Source: Bacteroidota bacterium (GTDB lineage: Bacteria > Bacteroidota > Bacteroidia > Bacteroidales > CAIXZF01). From it: 64,000 nucleotides of DNA. Both the position numbers and the translations under genes were made by a program. Under the pieces are notes generated by a model. The model was not told the origin of the DNA, did not search any database, and saw only the letters and a list, made by a program, of their open reading frames with translations. This document shows positions 8,603 to 16,908 of the stretch, piece after piece; the first letter of the stretch is position 1, and every line of letters starts with the position of its first letter. The stretch is taken from positions 1 to 64,000 of the forward strand of contig JAKLIX010000007.1 in the NCBI GenBank assembly GCA_022709385.1. The letters run 5' to 3'.

Positions 8603-11230
8603 ATGATGGAAATAGCCCCGAAATATGATCCCCTGAAAACTGAAACCCGCTGGTACCAATACTGGCTCGACCATGGTTTTTTCCACGCTGAACCCGACGA
8701 CAGGGAAGCCTTCTGTATTGTAATCCCTCCGCCCAATGTTACCGGTGTCCTGCATATGGGGCACATGCTTAACAATACCATACAGGATGTGCTTGTCCGC
8801 CGTGCAAGGATGCAGGGTAAAAACACCCTCTGGCTCCCCGGAACTGACCATGCTTCCATAGCTACGGAAGCCAAGGTGGTGGAAAAACTCAAACAGCAGG
8901 GAATAGACAAAGCAAGCATCAGCAGGGAGGAATTCCTGGACCATGCCTGGGAATGGAAGGAAAAACACGGCGGCATCATCCTCGAACAACTCAAACGGCT
9001 GGGCGCTTCCTGCGACTGGAACCGGACACGTTTCACCATGGACCCGGAAATGAGCCGGCAGGTGATTACCGTTTTTGTGGACCTTTATAATAAAGGGCTG
9101 ATATACAAAGGTGTACGTATGGTCAACTGGGATCCCAAAGCCCTGACGGCCATCAGCGATGAAGAAGTCAATTACCGCGAAGTGCAGTCGAAACTGTATT
9201 ACGTCCGCTACCAGGTGGAGGGTGAAGCGGACTTGTGGATCACCATCGCCACCACCCGTCCCGAGACCATTCTCGGTGACACCGCCGTTTGTGTCCACCC
9301 GGAAGACCCCAGGTACAGCCACCTTCACGGAAAGAAAGTGTTGGTGCCGCTGATCAACAGGGCGGTTCCACTGATACAGGATGAGTATGTCGACCGGGAA
9401 TTCGGTACCGGCGCGCTGAAAGTGACCCCGGCCCACGACATCAACGATTATATGCTCGGTGAGAAATACCGGCTCGACAGCGTAGATATTTTCAACGACG
9501 ACGGCAGCATGAGCGAAGCTGCCATCCTGTATACCGGTGAAGACCGTTTCGCTGTGAGGGAAAAGATCGTGGAAGATCTGAAAGCAGCAGGAAACCTGGT
9601 GAAGATAGAGGATTACGTTAACAAGGTAGGCTACAGCGAACGCACCCATGTGGTGATCGAACCCCGGCTCTCCACCCAGTGGTTCCTTCGCATGCCGGAA
9701 CTTACCAAACCCGCTCTGGAGGTGGTAATGAACGATACGGTGCGCTTTCACCCCGCGAAGTTTAAAAACACTTACCGGCACTGGATGGAGAATGTGAAGG
9801 ACTGGTGCATCTCCAGGCAGTTGTGGTGGGGCCACCGCATCCCCGTCTGGTATCTTCCGGAAGGAGCATTCGTTGTAGCAACGGATGCTGCCGCCGCGCT
9901 GGAACTTGCCAGGGAAAGATATCCCGATAGAAACCTGAGCGCAGCTGACCTCAGCCAGGATGAAGATGTGCTCGACACCTGGTTTTCCTCCTGGCTATGG
10001 CCCATCTCCGTGTTTAACGGCATTACGGACCCGGAAAACGACGATATCCGGTACTACTACCCGACCAATGACCTGGTCACTGCCCCGGAAATCCTTTTCT
10101 TCTGGGTGGCCCGCATGATCATGGCCGGACTGGAATACCGCGGCGAAATCCCCTTCCGCAATGTGTACCTGACCGGCATCGTGCGCGACAAGCTCGGCCG
10201 GAAAATGAGCAAATCCCTCGGCAATTCGGCAGATCCGATCGAACTGATGGAACGCTACGGCGCCGACGGCGTTCGGGTGGGCATGCTTCTTACTTCCCCG
10301 GCCGGCAACGACCTTCCCTTCGATGAGGAGCTCTGCGAACAGGGCCGGAACTTCAGCAACAAGGTGTGGAATGCGCTGCGACTCGTGAAAGGATGGAAAA
10401 CTGATCCGGACATCCCCGTTCCCGAAGCCTCCGTCACTGCCGTCCGCTGGTTCGAAGCACGCTTCAACCAGGTACTCGCCACCATCGAAGATCATTACGC
10501 AAAATACAGACTTTCCGATGCGCTGATGACCGTCTACAAACTGATCTGGGACGATTTCTGCTCCTGGTACCTGGAGATGATCAAACCGGCATACCAACAG
10601 CCGATTGATCTGCAGACATATCAGCATACCATCCGTTACTTTGAGAAACTCATGCAGGTACTGCATCCCTTCATGCCCTTTATCACTGAGGAAGTGTGGC
10701 AACTGCTGCAGCAAAGAACCGAGGGCGAAAGCATCATGGTATCCTCAACGCCCGAAGCCATGCCTTTCCAAACGGATATCCTCAGGGAAATGGACAATAC
10801 CATCGCGCTCGTGGTGGCCACGCGCAGAAAACAGGCTGAGACCAATATCAAACAAAGTGTGGTCCACACCGAAGCAGCAAACGGCAATCCCGGGCTTTGT
10901 GAGGCTACCTTCACCAGGCTCACGGCATGTACGATCAGTTACGGCACAAAACCGGCACACGGACTCAGCTTTCTCTCCGGATCCGTCGAGTTTCACTTCG
11001 AGCTGGGCGAATCCGTCAACCGTGAAGAAGAGATAGAGAAACTGCGTAAAGACCTCGCGTATTACCGGGGCTTCCTTCAGACTGTCACGGGTAAGCTTTC
11101 CAACGAAAAATTCGTGAACGGCGCCCCAAAACAGGTGGTGGAAAATGAACTGAAGAAGAAAGAAGACGCAGAAACCAAAATCAGGCTGATAGAGAAATCA
11201 CTGGAACTGCTTTCAGACAGCCTGGCTTAG
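8603..11230 (+). CDS. valS: Valyl-tRNA synthetase
   Basis: An 875-residue class I aminoacyl-tRNA synthetase of normal length that charges tRNA-Val. The HIGH motif is HMGH at 51-54 within [15 protein letters not shown]; the editing domain holds [12 protein letters not shown]; the KMSKS motif is at 534-538 ([14 protein letters not shown]). A C-terminal coiled-coil arm (about 805-875, rich in E/K with [13 protein letters not shown]) is typical of ValS. Two adjacent ATGs (8603, 8606) make the exact start uncertain by one residue. It has its own promoter and is followed by a repeat-bearing island. Confidence 0.97.
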   Translation: MMEIAPKYDPLKTETRWYQYWLDHGFFHAEPDDREAFCIVIPPPNVTGVLHMGHMLNNTIQDVLVRRARMQGKNTLWLPGTDHASIATEAKVVEKLKQQGIDKASISREEFLDHAWEWKEKHGGIILEQLKRLGASCDWNRTRFTMDPEMSRQVITVFVDLYNKGLIYKGVRMVNWDPKALTAISDEEVNYREVQSKLYYVRYQVEGEADLWITIATTRPETILGDTAVCVHPEDPRYSHLHGKKVLVPLINRAVPLIQDEYVDREFGTGALKVTPAHDINDYMLGEKYRLDSVDIFNDDGSMSEAAILYTGEDRFAVREKIVEDLKAAGNLVKIEDYVNKVGYSERTHVVIEPRLSTQWFLRMPELTKPALEVVMNDTVRFHPAKFKNTYRHWMENVKDWCISRQLWWGHRIPVWYLPEGAFVVATDAAAALELARERYPDRNLSAADLSQDEDVLDTWFSSWLWPISVFNGITDPENDDIRYYYPTNDLVTAPEILFFWVARMIMAGLEYRGEIPFRNVYLTGIVRDKLGRKMSKSLGNSADPIELMERYGADGVRVGMLLTSPAGNDLPFDEELCEQGRNFSNKVWNALRLVKGWKTDPDIPVPEASVTAVRWFEARFNQVLATIEDHYAKYRLSDALMTVYKLIWDDFCSWYLEMIKPAYQQPIDLQTYQHTIRYFEKLMQVLHPFMPFITEEVWQLLQQRTEGESIMVSSTPEAMPFQTDILREMDNTIALVVATRRKQAETNIKQSVVHTEAANGNPGLCEATFTRLTACTISYGTKPAHGLSFLSGSVEFHFELGESVNREEEIEKLRKDLAYYRGFLQTVTGKLSNEKFVNGAPKQVVENELKKKEDAETKIRLIEKSLELLSDSLA

Positions 11231-11252
11231 GTGAAGGTATTTTCATCGAATT

Positions 11253-11290
11253 GCATCCAGTCATCGTGATTACCAGGTAATCCATCATAG
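11253..11290 (+). repeat. Direct repeat at left edge of ORF6N island
   Basis: GCATCCAGTCATCGT, then a TTACCA-GTAA-CCATCA-AG pattern. The first 15 bases are identical to 13421-13435 and the rest is similar, giving a ~38 bp direct repeat on either side of a 2.2 kb segment. Confidence 0.7.
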
Positions 11291-11338
11291 GATACTGAAT
11301 CTTAGTGAAAATGCGAAGCAATTTTCGCTTAGGTTCCT

Positions 11339-11391
11339 TATACCGATGACTCTGGGAACAATTTTTCGCATTCCTGTGTTCTTTCGGTATA
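11339..11391 (+). repeat. Dispersed repeat with TATACCGA/TCGGTATA ends, family 2, copy b
   Basis: 53 bp with perfect 8 bp terminal inverted repeats (TATACCGA at 11339-11346, TCGGTATA at 11384-11391). The interior GATGACTC...GCATTCCTGTGTTCTTTCGG is shared with 1121-1172 and the reverse of 12184-12233. The surrounding gap 11231-11527 has no gene; a short GCGAA/TTCGC dyad lies at about 11314-11329. Confidence 0.8.
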
Positions 11392-11527
11392 AACCCCAAA
11401 GAGAAAACCGCAATACACTGCAGGATTTTCCCGAATTTTCGGGACAGGCTGTGCAACAAGGCTTCAGGTTAGTCTTCACCACATAAAGCCTTACTTATTA
11501 GGTTGATATAGCCCGTTCTAAGGTATT

Positions 11528-12061
11528 TTATTGTTCGTCTTTCCTTCTGTACCCGATACGTTTGGGTTGTGAAGCTGGCGGGTTGAGTAGTTGCCTGAGG
11601 TATTGAAAGATCAGCCGGACATCATCATCGTGCTGGGTTACTTTTTGTTCCATTTGCTCCAGTTTCAGCAAGATATCTTTGTGAGTCAATAAAAGTTCAC
11701 GCATTCTCGCAAATATTCGTATAATCCTGATGTTCACATCAATAGCACGATCACTGTTTAAAACACCGGAGAGCATTGCCACTCCCTGTTCAGTAAAACA
11801 ATACGGCAGTTTCCGGGTACCACCCCAACTTGATGTTCCAGATTGGAATATCAAGTTGTCAAACTCTTCCTTTGATAGTTGAAACATAAAGTCCCCTGGA
11901 AAACGACTAAAGTTTCTTTGTACAGCCTTGTTCAAATTGCCTGTGGTAACTCCATATAGTTCAGCCAGATCCTTGTCAAGCATCACTTTAACCCCTCTGA
12001 TCAGGAAAATCTTATTCATTATCACCTCATCAGGTATCACTGGTAGGTCGACCTTTTCCAT
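11528..12061 (-). CDS. ORF6N domain protein
   Basis: A 177-residue protein starting MEKVDLPVIPDE. The ORF6N (KilA-N-related) DNA-binding domain covers about residues 8-100: the basic helix around RGVKVMLDKDLAELYGV, then NKAVQRNFSRFP and YCFTEQGVAMLSGVL. A coiled-coil tail with HKDILLKLEQMEQKV follows and the protein ends in a basic YRRKDEQ. ORF6N proteins are common in phages and Bacteroidota islands; their cellular role is not settled. A longer frame to 12199 would read through dispersed repeats (12069-12139), so ATG 12061 is chosen. It is a paralogue of 12238-12786. Confidence 0.85.
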   Translation of the reverse strand: MEKVDLPVIPDEVIMNKIFLIRGVKVMLDKDLAELYGVTTGNLNKAVQRNFSRFPGDFMFQLSKEEFDNLIFQSGTSSWGGTRKLPYCFTEQGVAMLSGVLNSDRAIDVNIRIIRIFARMRELLLTHKDILLKLEQMEQKVTQHDDDVRLIFQYLRQLLNPPASQPKRIGYRRKDEQ

Positions 12062-12068
12062 AGTGCTA

Positions 12069-12139
12069 AAAATTCCTTTTTCCTTTAAAACTTCACTTGT
12101 ACCCTCAATTTTCCGCCTTTTTACTTTTCGCTCAGTCCG
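12069..12139 (+). repeat. Pyrimidine-rich dispersed repeat, family 3, copy b
   Basis: Similar to 711-804; the last 22 bp (12118-12139) are identical to 783-804. It lies just upstream of the first ORF6N gene, on the opposite strand. Confidence 0.6.
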
Positions 12140-12183
12140 CTCCCCAAGATTTCTCTGCCAATCCCGGAATCGGGTTTCCCTGA

Positions 12184-12233
12184 TATACCCAAAGAACACA
12201 GGAATGCGATGTGTGTTTCCATAGTCATCGTAG
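12184..12233 (-). repeat. Dispersed repeat family 2, copy c
   Basis: The reverse of 1121-1172: the block AAAGAACACAGGAA-GCGATGTGTG is matched almost base for base. The left end reads TATACCC, so the terminal inverted repeat is partly lost. It fills the gap between the two ORF6N genes, ending 4 bp from the end of 12238-12786. Confidence 0.75.
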
Positions 12234-12237
12234 CCCT

Positions 12238-12786
12238 TTAGTCTCCTTGCTGCTGGTCTTTTCTGCGGTAACCTGCCGGTCTTGCCGGTGGCTGTGGTGG
12301 ATTCAGGAGTTGCCGCAGGGCATCAAAAATGATGGCAATATCAGCGCTGTTATGTAATACTTGCTTTTCGATCTGATCAAGCTTCAGAAGAATGTCTTTG
12401 TGCGTGAGAAGCATTTCCCTTAATCGGGTAAATATCCTGATAATGCGTATATTGACTGCTATGGCATGTTGACTGCTGAGAACACAGGATAACATGGTGA
12501 CTCCCTGTTCTGTAAAGCAATAAGGAGCATATCTTAACCCCATCAAGTCGGATTTGGAGATCACAAATTGTGATCTCCAATTTTTAAATTCGTCCCCACT
12601 CATTTCAAACATAAAGTCTTCAGGGAATCGCTCAATGTTACGTTTTACGGCCTGCTTGAGTACCCTGGTAGGAACACCATAAAGCGCTGCCAGATCCCGG
12701 TCTATCATCACTTTTTGACCTCTAATCAGAGATATCTTATTGATAATCATTTCGTCAGGAATCATCGGTAGTTTTTCATTTGCCAT
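12238..12786 (-). CDS. ORF6N domain protein (second copy)
   Basis: A 182-residue paralogue of the protein at 11528-12061, with the same order: MIINKISLIRGQKVMIDRDL, AALYGVPTRVLKQAVKRN, YCFTEQGVTMLSCVL, then HKDILLKLDQIEKQV and a basic YRRKDQQ end. The middle segment between the two conserved blocks differs. Tandem paralogues with a dispersed repeat between them suggest local duplication or two independent insertions. The upstream side holds a broken four-helix-bundle gene. DNA binding is inferred from the family; target unknown. Confidence 0.85.
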   Translation of the reverse strand: MANEKLPMIPDEMIINKISLIRGQKVMIDRDLAALYGVPTRVLKQAVKRNIERFPEDFMFEMSGDEFKNWRSQFVISKSDLMGLRYAPYCFTEQGVTMLSCVLSSQHAIAVNIRIIRIFTRLREMLLTHKDILLKLDQIEKQVLHNSADIAIIFDALRQLLNPPQPPARPAGYRRKDQQQGD

Positions 12787-12789
12787 TTT

Positions 12790-13167
12790 TTTTGCTTTAG
12801 GTTGAAAAATAAAATATTATGGAGTTGCAAATTACAGGGATTCAATATCTTGCAAAGATCCTCGCGCTCCGGAATCAGCGGTTCAGGCAGGCAGACCAGT
12901 TGCGGATCCTTTATGGCAGCCACGCATTCAATCCAGTATAGCCAGTATATGGTCTCCTTCAATCCCTTTTGGGAATCTGAAGCTTGTTGATGAAATCCGC
13001 TTCCAAAGAAGCTGATTGGGGTTCCTGGTAATTGGCACCGACAGATTCGGCCGACCTGACCATTTGAGATCGGATAATCTTTGCTTCAATACTTTTCCCC
13101 AATTGCTGATAGATTTCAATGGCTCCTGCACCAAAATCAAGCACTCGTTAACATGATCATATTTCAT
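12790..13167 (-). pseudogene. Four-helix-bundle protein (23S IVS/avd-like family), frameshifted
   Basis: Three frames must be joined to read the family: MKYDHVNE (from 13167), then LDFGAGAIEIYQQLGKSI, RSQMVRSAESVGANYQEPQ and ADFINKLQIPK, then KETIYWLYWIECVAAI. The blocks match the small four-helix-bundle proteins also found in 23S rRNA intervening sequences (RSGTSxGANYxEA, DFIHKLxIxxKEAxETxYWL). One base is missing near 13143 and another near 12967. Two frameshifts in a ~120-residue gene make an active product unlikely, though a sequencing error cannot be excluded. Such genes often occur in mobile or repeat-rich places together with ORF6N genes. Confidence 0.7.
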
Positions 13168-13182
13168 TTCCTGGTAGTTTAA

Positions 13183-13290
13183 TTATACTCATACTTGACA
13201 GGTTTGCGAATGCAAAGCTGTTTAGTATGAGTAATGCCGTACACCGCTGGAATGCTTTTTTTTTCGCAATCCCATTCCGTGTCGGTATAT
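13183..13290 (-). repeat. Dispersed hairpin repeat, family 1, copy c
   Basis: The best-formed copy. 13187-13232 is a 46 bp hairpin: perfect 9 bp outer arms ACTCATACT/AGTATGAGT, then ACAG/CTGT and TTTGC/GCAAA around a GAAT loop, with two small internal mismatches. It continues to a T-run and CGTGTCGGTATAT. In the minus sense it leads into the broken four-helix-bundle gene, whose ATG is 16 bp beyond the repeat. Confidence 0.85.
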
Positions 13291-13314
13291 ATATATGCAA
13301 AACACCACTTAAAG

Positions 13315-13360
13315 TGGAAGTTAAAAGGCAAAAAATTGAGATAAAAAGTGAAGTTACCTT
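13315..13360 (-). repeat. Pyrimidine-rich dispersed repeat, family 3, copy c (reversed)
   Basis: Reverse complement reads CTTCACTTTTTATCTCAA...TGCCTTTTAACTT, resembling the inner part of 711-804. It is weaker than the other two copies. Confidence 0.45.
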
Positions 13361-13420
13361 TTCAAGGACGAGACAACCGACAAAAAGTTCAGGATCAAAA
13401 CCCCTATTCCAGAATCAAAT

Positions 13421-13458
13421 GCATCCAGTCATCGTTCTTACCATGTAACCAATCAGAG
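13421..13458 (+). repeat. Direct repeat at right edge of ORF6N island
   Basis: Partner of 11253-11290; begins with the identical 15-mer GCATCCAGTCATCGT and keeps the TTACCA-GTAA-C-ATCA-AG pattern. Confidence 0.7.
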
Positions 13459-13512
13459 CATGATTCAGCATACTTTGTCTTTTTTATACAATCGTATTGC
13501 TGAGGGAGCGAC

Positions 13513-13520
13513 TAATTTTG
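13513..13520 (+). promoter_or_regulatory. -7 box for the VOC/AraC gene pair
   Basis: TAATTTTG lies 24 bp before ATG 13545 and rules out the longer frame that would start at 13497. Confidence 0.55.
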
Positions 13521-13544
13521 CCGCTTCACCAAATACAAATCAAT

Positions 13545-13907
13545 ATGAAAAGAAACCTGATTGCATGGGTGGAGATTCCAGCCCTTGATTTTGAACGGGC
13601 CGTCCGCTTTTACAGCCGTGTTTTTGGACTCGAATTGTCTGCCCTTGATTGCGGGAACGAGAAGATGGCCTGCTTCCCGGGCGGGGAAGGCGCTGTTTCT
13701 TTGGCACAGGGATTTAATCCTTCTGCCGACGGAGTGATGGTAAGCCTGCACACCGGGGATGAGCTCGAGGCAACGATTTCCCGCATCATGGAAAACGGAG
13801 GAAAAATTCTCAGGGGAAAAACAAAGATTGAAGCGGAGGGCAGGGGGTATTTTGCCGTGTTTACCGACTGCGAAGGCAACCGCCTGGGCTTATACGGCGA
13901 CAAATAA
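13545..13907 (+). CDS. VOC (glyoxalase/bleomycin-resistance) superfamily protein
   Basis: A 120-residue single-module VOC protein: IAWVEIPALDFERAVRFYSR at the start, VFGLELS, and GYFAVFTDCEGNRLGLYG at the end, matching the paired beta-alpha-beta units of the fold. Many relatives bind a metal and act on small electrophiles, but the exact metal ligands cannot be assigned here. Its stop codon is 16 bp before the AraC-type regulator, so the two are probably co-transcribed, and the regulator may respond to the same small molecule. That link is inference from position. Confidence 0.75.
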   Translation: MKRNLIAWVEIPALDFERAVRFYSRVFGLELSALDCGNEKMACFPGGEGAVSLAQGFNPSADGVMVSLHTGDELEATISRIMENGGKILRGKTKIEAEGRGYFAVFTDCEGNRLGLYGDK

Positions 13908-13923
13908 TGTCTACCTTAGCCGC

Positions 13924-14733
13924 ATGTCAGTTGTCTCGGCAAGTCCTTCCCCATCGCTCGCACCCTTTGTGAAACAATACTGGGGTGTTGACCACAGCCT
14001 GCGCCCGGGAGGCGCCTATGATTACCGCCTCATTCCCACGGGACTGACGGAACTCACTTTCTATCTCGGGTACAGGCCGGAGGTCAGCGACATCAACATG
14101 ACATTCAATTCCAATTCGCTGGTCAGCGGTCACCTCGATCGCTATTACGATCTGCGGATTAAAGACAGCCTCCGGATGTTCTCGGTCAGTTTTAAGCCTC
14201 AGGCCGTTCCCTTCTTTTTGAAAGCACCGGCCAGGCTGTTCTTCAATGCCAACGTACCCCTTGCAGACATCATCGGCACTGAAGCATCCTGCCTTGAAGA
14301 TCGCCTTTACCACTGCAAATCTTTCACTGAACAGGTCCGCCATATGGAAACCTTCCTTTGCGCATGCCTGGAAAAGCACTACCGGAGAGAACCGCAACAC
14401 AAATTCGCGCAGGCCACAGCCTATATCCTCAGATCGCACGGAAATGCCAGCGTAAACAGCCTGGCTTCCATGGCCTGCCAGAGCCTGAAACAATACGAAA
14501 GATGCTTTGCAGACCAGATCGGATGCAGTCCCAAGCAATTTCTCAGGATCGTACGTTTCCAGTATTCCCTGCAATACCGGAAACTCCATCCCCGCTGCGC
14601 ACCGGCATCACTGGCGGCGGAATGCGGATACTACGACCAGTCCCATATGAATCGCGACTTCCGGGACTTCACGGGCATGAGTCCGGGTCGCTATTTCAGC
14701 CGGTGTAATGAGGGATCGGACCTTTTCAGCTAA
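13924..14733 (+). CDS. AraC-family transcriptional regulator
   Basis: A 269-residue regulator. The N-terminal ~150 residues form a sensor domain of the DUF6597 type (LAPFVKQYWGVDH..., LIPTGLTELTFYLG). The C-terminal ~100 residues hold the double helix-turn-helix of AraC/XylS proteins: ASVNSLASMACQSLKQYERC FADQIG CSPKQFLR in the first unit, ASLAAECGYYDQSHMNRDF and FTGMSPGRYF in the second. The longer frame from 13759 overlaps the VOC gene, so ATG 13924 is used. It ends 3 bp from the convergent DUF4159 gene. Confidence 0.85.
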   Translation: MSVVSASPSPSLAPFVKQYWGVDHSLRPGGAYDYRLIPTGLTELTFYLGYRPEVSDINMTFNSNSLVSGHLDRYYDLRIKDSLRMFSVSFKPQAVPFFLKAPARLFFNANVPLADIIGTEASCLEDRLYHCKSFTEQVRHMETFLCACLEKHYRREPQHKFAQATAYILRSHGNASVNSLASMACQSLKQYERCFADQIGCSPKQFLRIVRFQYSLQYRKLHPRCAPASLAAECGYYDQSHMNRDFRDFTGMSPGRYFSRCNEGSDLFS

Positions 14734-14736
14734 GGC

Positions 14737-15390
14737 TCAGTTCCTGTTAAAGACGAACTGTATCAGGTTGGCTCCCATCCTGAGGGCTTTGAGCCGGGTT
14801 TCCTCGCTGTCTTTGTGCACATCGGGATCTTCCCAGCCGTCGCCAAGATCACATTCCCAGGAATAGAATACGATGAGCCGGCCTTCCCAGAAGAGCCCAT
14901 AACCCTTGGGCGGCTTGTCGTCATGTTCGTGTATCTTCGGCAGCCCGTTCGGAAAGTCATACTTCTGATGATAAACAGGATGATCGAAAGGCAGTTCGAC
15001 CAGGTCGAGCTCGGGAAACAGCTTTTTCAACTGCGGACGGATAAACTTATCCATGCCGTAATTATCGTCGATGTGAAGGAATCCGCCAGCCAGCAGGTAA
15101 TTTCTCAGATTCTCCTGATCCTGAGGCGAGAACACCACATTGCCATGACCGGTCATGTGGACGAAGGGATAGTTGAAAATCTCGGGACTGCCGGCATCAA
15201 TGGTGGCATAGTCTTCAGACATGGCAGTTCCCAGGTTCCTGTTACAAAACCTGATCAGGTTGGTAAGGGAGGTGGGGTTGGCATACCAGTCGCCGCCACC
15301 CTGATACTTCAGCAGCGCAATGGTAAGCGGACCGGCCTGGGCCAGGGGTATGATGACAAACAACAGGAGGGTAAGAATGATCTTTCTCAT
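14737..15390 (-). CDS. DUF4159 protein, secreted
   Basis: A 217-residue protein with a signal peptide (MRKIILTLLLFVIIPLAQA). It then shows DUF4159 features: KYQGGGDWYANPTSLTNLIR, PFVHMTGHGNVVFSP, LAGGFLHIDDNYGMD, and a C-terminal SWECDLGDGWED. The fold is related to class I glutamine amidotransferases, but no catalytic Cys triad is evident, so it is likely a non-catalytic periplasmic protein. ATG 15390 gives a normal signal peptide; ATG 15399 adds three residues. It is the last gene of the minus-strand run that includes rsmE, with a 29 bp gap. Confidence 0.75.
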   Translation of the reverse strand: MRKIILTLLLFVIIPLAQAGPLTIALLKYQGGGDWYANPTSLTNLIRFCNRNLGTAMSEDYATIDAGSPEIFNYPFVHMTGHGNVVFSPQDQENLRNYLLAGGFLHIDDNYGMDKFIRPQLKKLFPELDLVELPFDHPVYHQKYDFPNGLPKIHEHDDKPPKGYGLFWEGRLIVFYSWECDLGDGWEDPDVHKDSEETRLKALRMGANLIQFVFNRN

Positions 15391-15419
15391 CGGGAGCATT
15401 GACTATTAAGCTGTTAACT

Positions 15420-16139
15420 TCACTTCAGGGCATTGATCAGGTGGATGGTATGGCAGGCCAGCAGGGCAGCCGTTTCCGTACGCAAACGAAAATCGCCCAA
15501 AGATATTGAATGAAAACCGTAGGTTGCCGCAAATTCCATTTCTTCTGAGGAGAAGTCGCCTTCAGGACCGATGGTGAGTAAGCAGGATGTCCGGCAGGCG
15601 GCGCTTTGAACCAGCAAGGGTGCTTTTTCCGCACAACTTGCGATCCATTTCTCCTGTTCTTCCGCATGCCGGATAAAATCGTGGAAGGGGACGGGACCGC
15701 TTAGGGCCGGAAGCCAGGCCCGGCGCGACTGTTTCATAGCGGAGATCATGATTTTCTGCAAGCGCTCCGTGTTGAAGCGCGACTTTTCGGAATGTTTGCA
15801 GATCAGCAGGCTGATTTTATCGACCCCGGTTTCGACGGCTTTTTCGGTCAGCCATTCCAGGCGGTCGGGGTGGCGGGGGGGCGCGACTGCAAGGTGGATA
15901 CTGTATGGCGGAAGAGGCAAAAGCCTCATGTCTCCGGAGGGTTTCAGCAGGGTGGTCCTGGTTCCTGCCTCCAGGATGCTCATCTGCATGCAATGTCCCA
16001 TGCCACTTACTGCCATAAGCAGTCCTCCCTTTCTCATCCTTAACACCCTGCACACATGAAAGGATTCAGTCTCATCCAGGGCGGTGATGCCATTCGGATC
16101 ATCGGTCAGGCCGGGTGCATATACGGTCGGTTCTGTCAT
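15420..16139 (-). CDS. rsmE: 16S rRNA (uracil-1498-N3)-methyltransferase RsmE
   Basis: A 239-residue SPOUT methyltransferase. A PUA-like N-terminal part (HVCRVLRMRKGG) precedes the knotted SAM-binding end with LTIGPEGDFSSEE and SLGDFRLRTETAALLA, both diagnostic for RsmE. It methylates N3 of U1498 of 16S rRNA using SAM, in the cytosol. Its ATG is 3 bp after the stop of the CpsB-type gene, so translation is probably coupled. Confidence 0.93.
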   Translation of the reverse strand: MTEPTVYAPGLTDDPNGITALDETESFHVCRVLRMRKGGLLMAVSGMGHCMQMSILEAGTRTTLLKPSGDMRLLPLPPYSIHLAVAPPRHPDRLEWLTEKAVETGVDKISLLICKHSEKSRFNTERLQKIMISAMKQSRRAWLPALSGPVPFHDFIRHAEEQEKWIASCAEKAPLLVQSAACRTSCLLTIGPEGDFSSEEMEFAATYGFHSISLGDFRLRTETAALLACHTIHLINALK

Positions 16140-16142
16140 GGT

Positions 16143-16889
16143 TTACAACTGATTGTTCAATAGTTTGCCGGAGGACAGCAGCATCTGTACCTGCGGCTCC
16201 TGCAAAGCCGCCGCAAGCAGGGGCAGAGAGTCGGCGCTGTGAAGATCGGAGCCGAGCAGGTCGATCAGGCCGGCTTCGGCAAGTTTGATGGCATTGCGTT
16301 TCAGACGGGGGCTGTAATTACCTGTAAAAGAAATGGTATTCACCTGTACCAGGAGCTTATGATGCTTCAGTTCCTCTATATGTGACACATCGTCGAACCA
16401 ATAGCCATAGCGTTCCACATGCGCAAGCACAGTGGTATAGCCGGCCACTTCGAGTTCGAACAGCAGAGCGCGGAGATTGGGAGGAGGCGTATAGGTGGAT
16501 AATTCAACGAGGATGCACTTCTTCCCGAAAGTGAGCAGTTCTCCCTGCCTGAATATCCGTTCAAATCCGTCATCGAACATATATTCAGCCGCGGCTTCAA
16601 GGCTAAGCGGAATGGCTTCCTCCGCCACGGCCTGCCTGAGCTTTTCCAGTCCTTCACGGATGATCTCCGGGTTGTTCCGGAAATAATCAGACATGATGTG
16701 CGGGGTAGTGATGATCTTTTTAAAACCCAGGCCGGCCAGTCCCCGGATCATCTCAAGCGAATCCTCCAGTGTAGCAGCTCCGTCGTCAATACCCGGAATG
16801 AGGTGGGAATGGATGTCGGCGGAGAGGACGGCATAATCCTGATTTTCTCCCGCCTGCTGTTTTGAAAAGACTGTTCCGAGCCAACCCAT
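16143..16889 (-). CDS. CpsB/CapC-type tyrosine-protein phosphatase (PHP domain)
   Basis: A 248-residue PHP-domain phosphohydrolase. The metal-binding motifs are all visible: ADIHSHLIPGIDDG (about 24-37), ITTPH, LEAAAEYM, LAHVERYGYW and LLGSDLHSA. This family (YwqE/CpsB) dephosphorylates tyrosines of the BY-kinases that control polysaccharide chain length. It starts at ATG 16889, 19 bp after the dTDP-glucose dehydratase gene; the longer frame overlaps that gene. No Wzc-type kinase is in the window, so its partner must lie elsewhere. Confidence 0.85.
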   Translation of the reverse strand: MGWLGTVFSKQQAGENQDYAVLSADIHSHLIPGIDDGAATLEDSLEMIRGLAGLGFKKIITTPHIMSDYFRNNPEIIREGLEKLRQAVAEEAIPLSLEAAAEYMFDDGFERIFRQGELLTFGKKCILVELSTYTPPPNLRALLFELEVAGYTTVLAHVERYGYWFDDVSHIEELKHHKLLVQVNTISFTGNYSPRLKRNAIKLAEAGLIDLLGSDLHSADSLPLLAAALQEPQVQMLLSSGKLLNNQL

Positions 16890-16908
16890 TGTTAATATTT
16901 TCAGCTGA

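Noticed and set aside
8546..9835. 429-codon open frame on the minus strand
   Set aside because: Lies wholly antisense to the conserved valS gene and its start; no recognisable protein, only a shadow of high-GC third positions.
11231..13500. Insertion sequence between valS and the VOC gene
   Set aside because: No transposase frame or fragment was found; called an island of small elements.
16380..16390. ATGTGACACAT inside the cpsB-type gene
   Set aside because: A single unit in coding sequence without a 20 bp partner; mentioned only as a side note.
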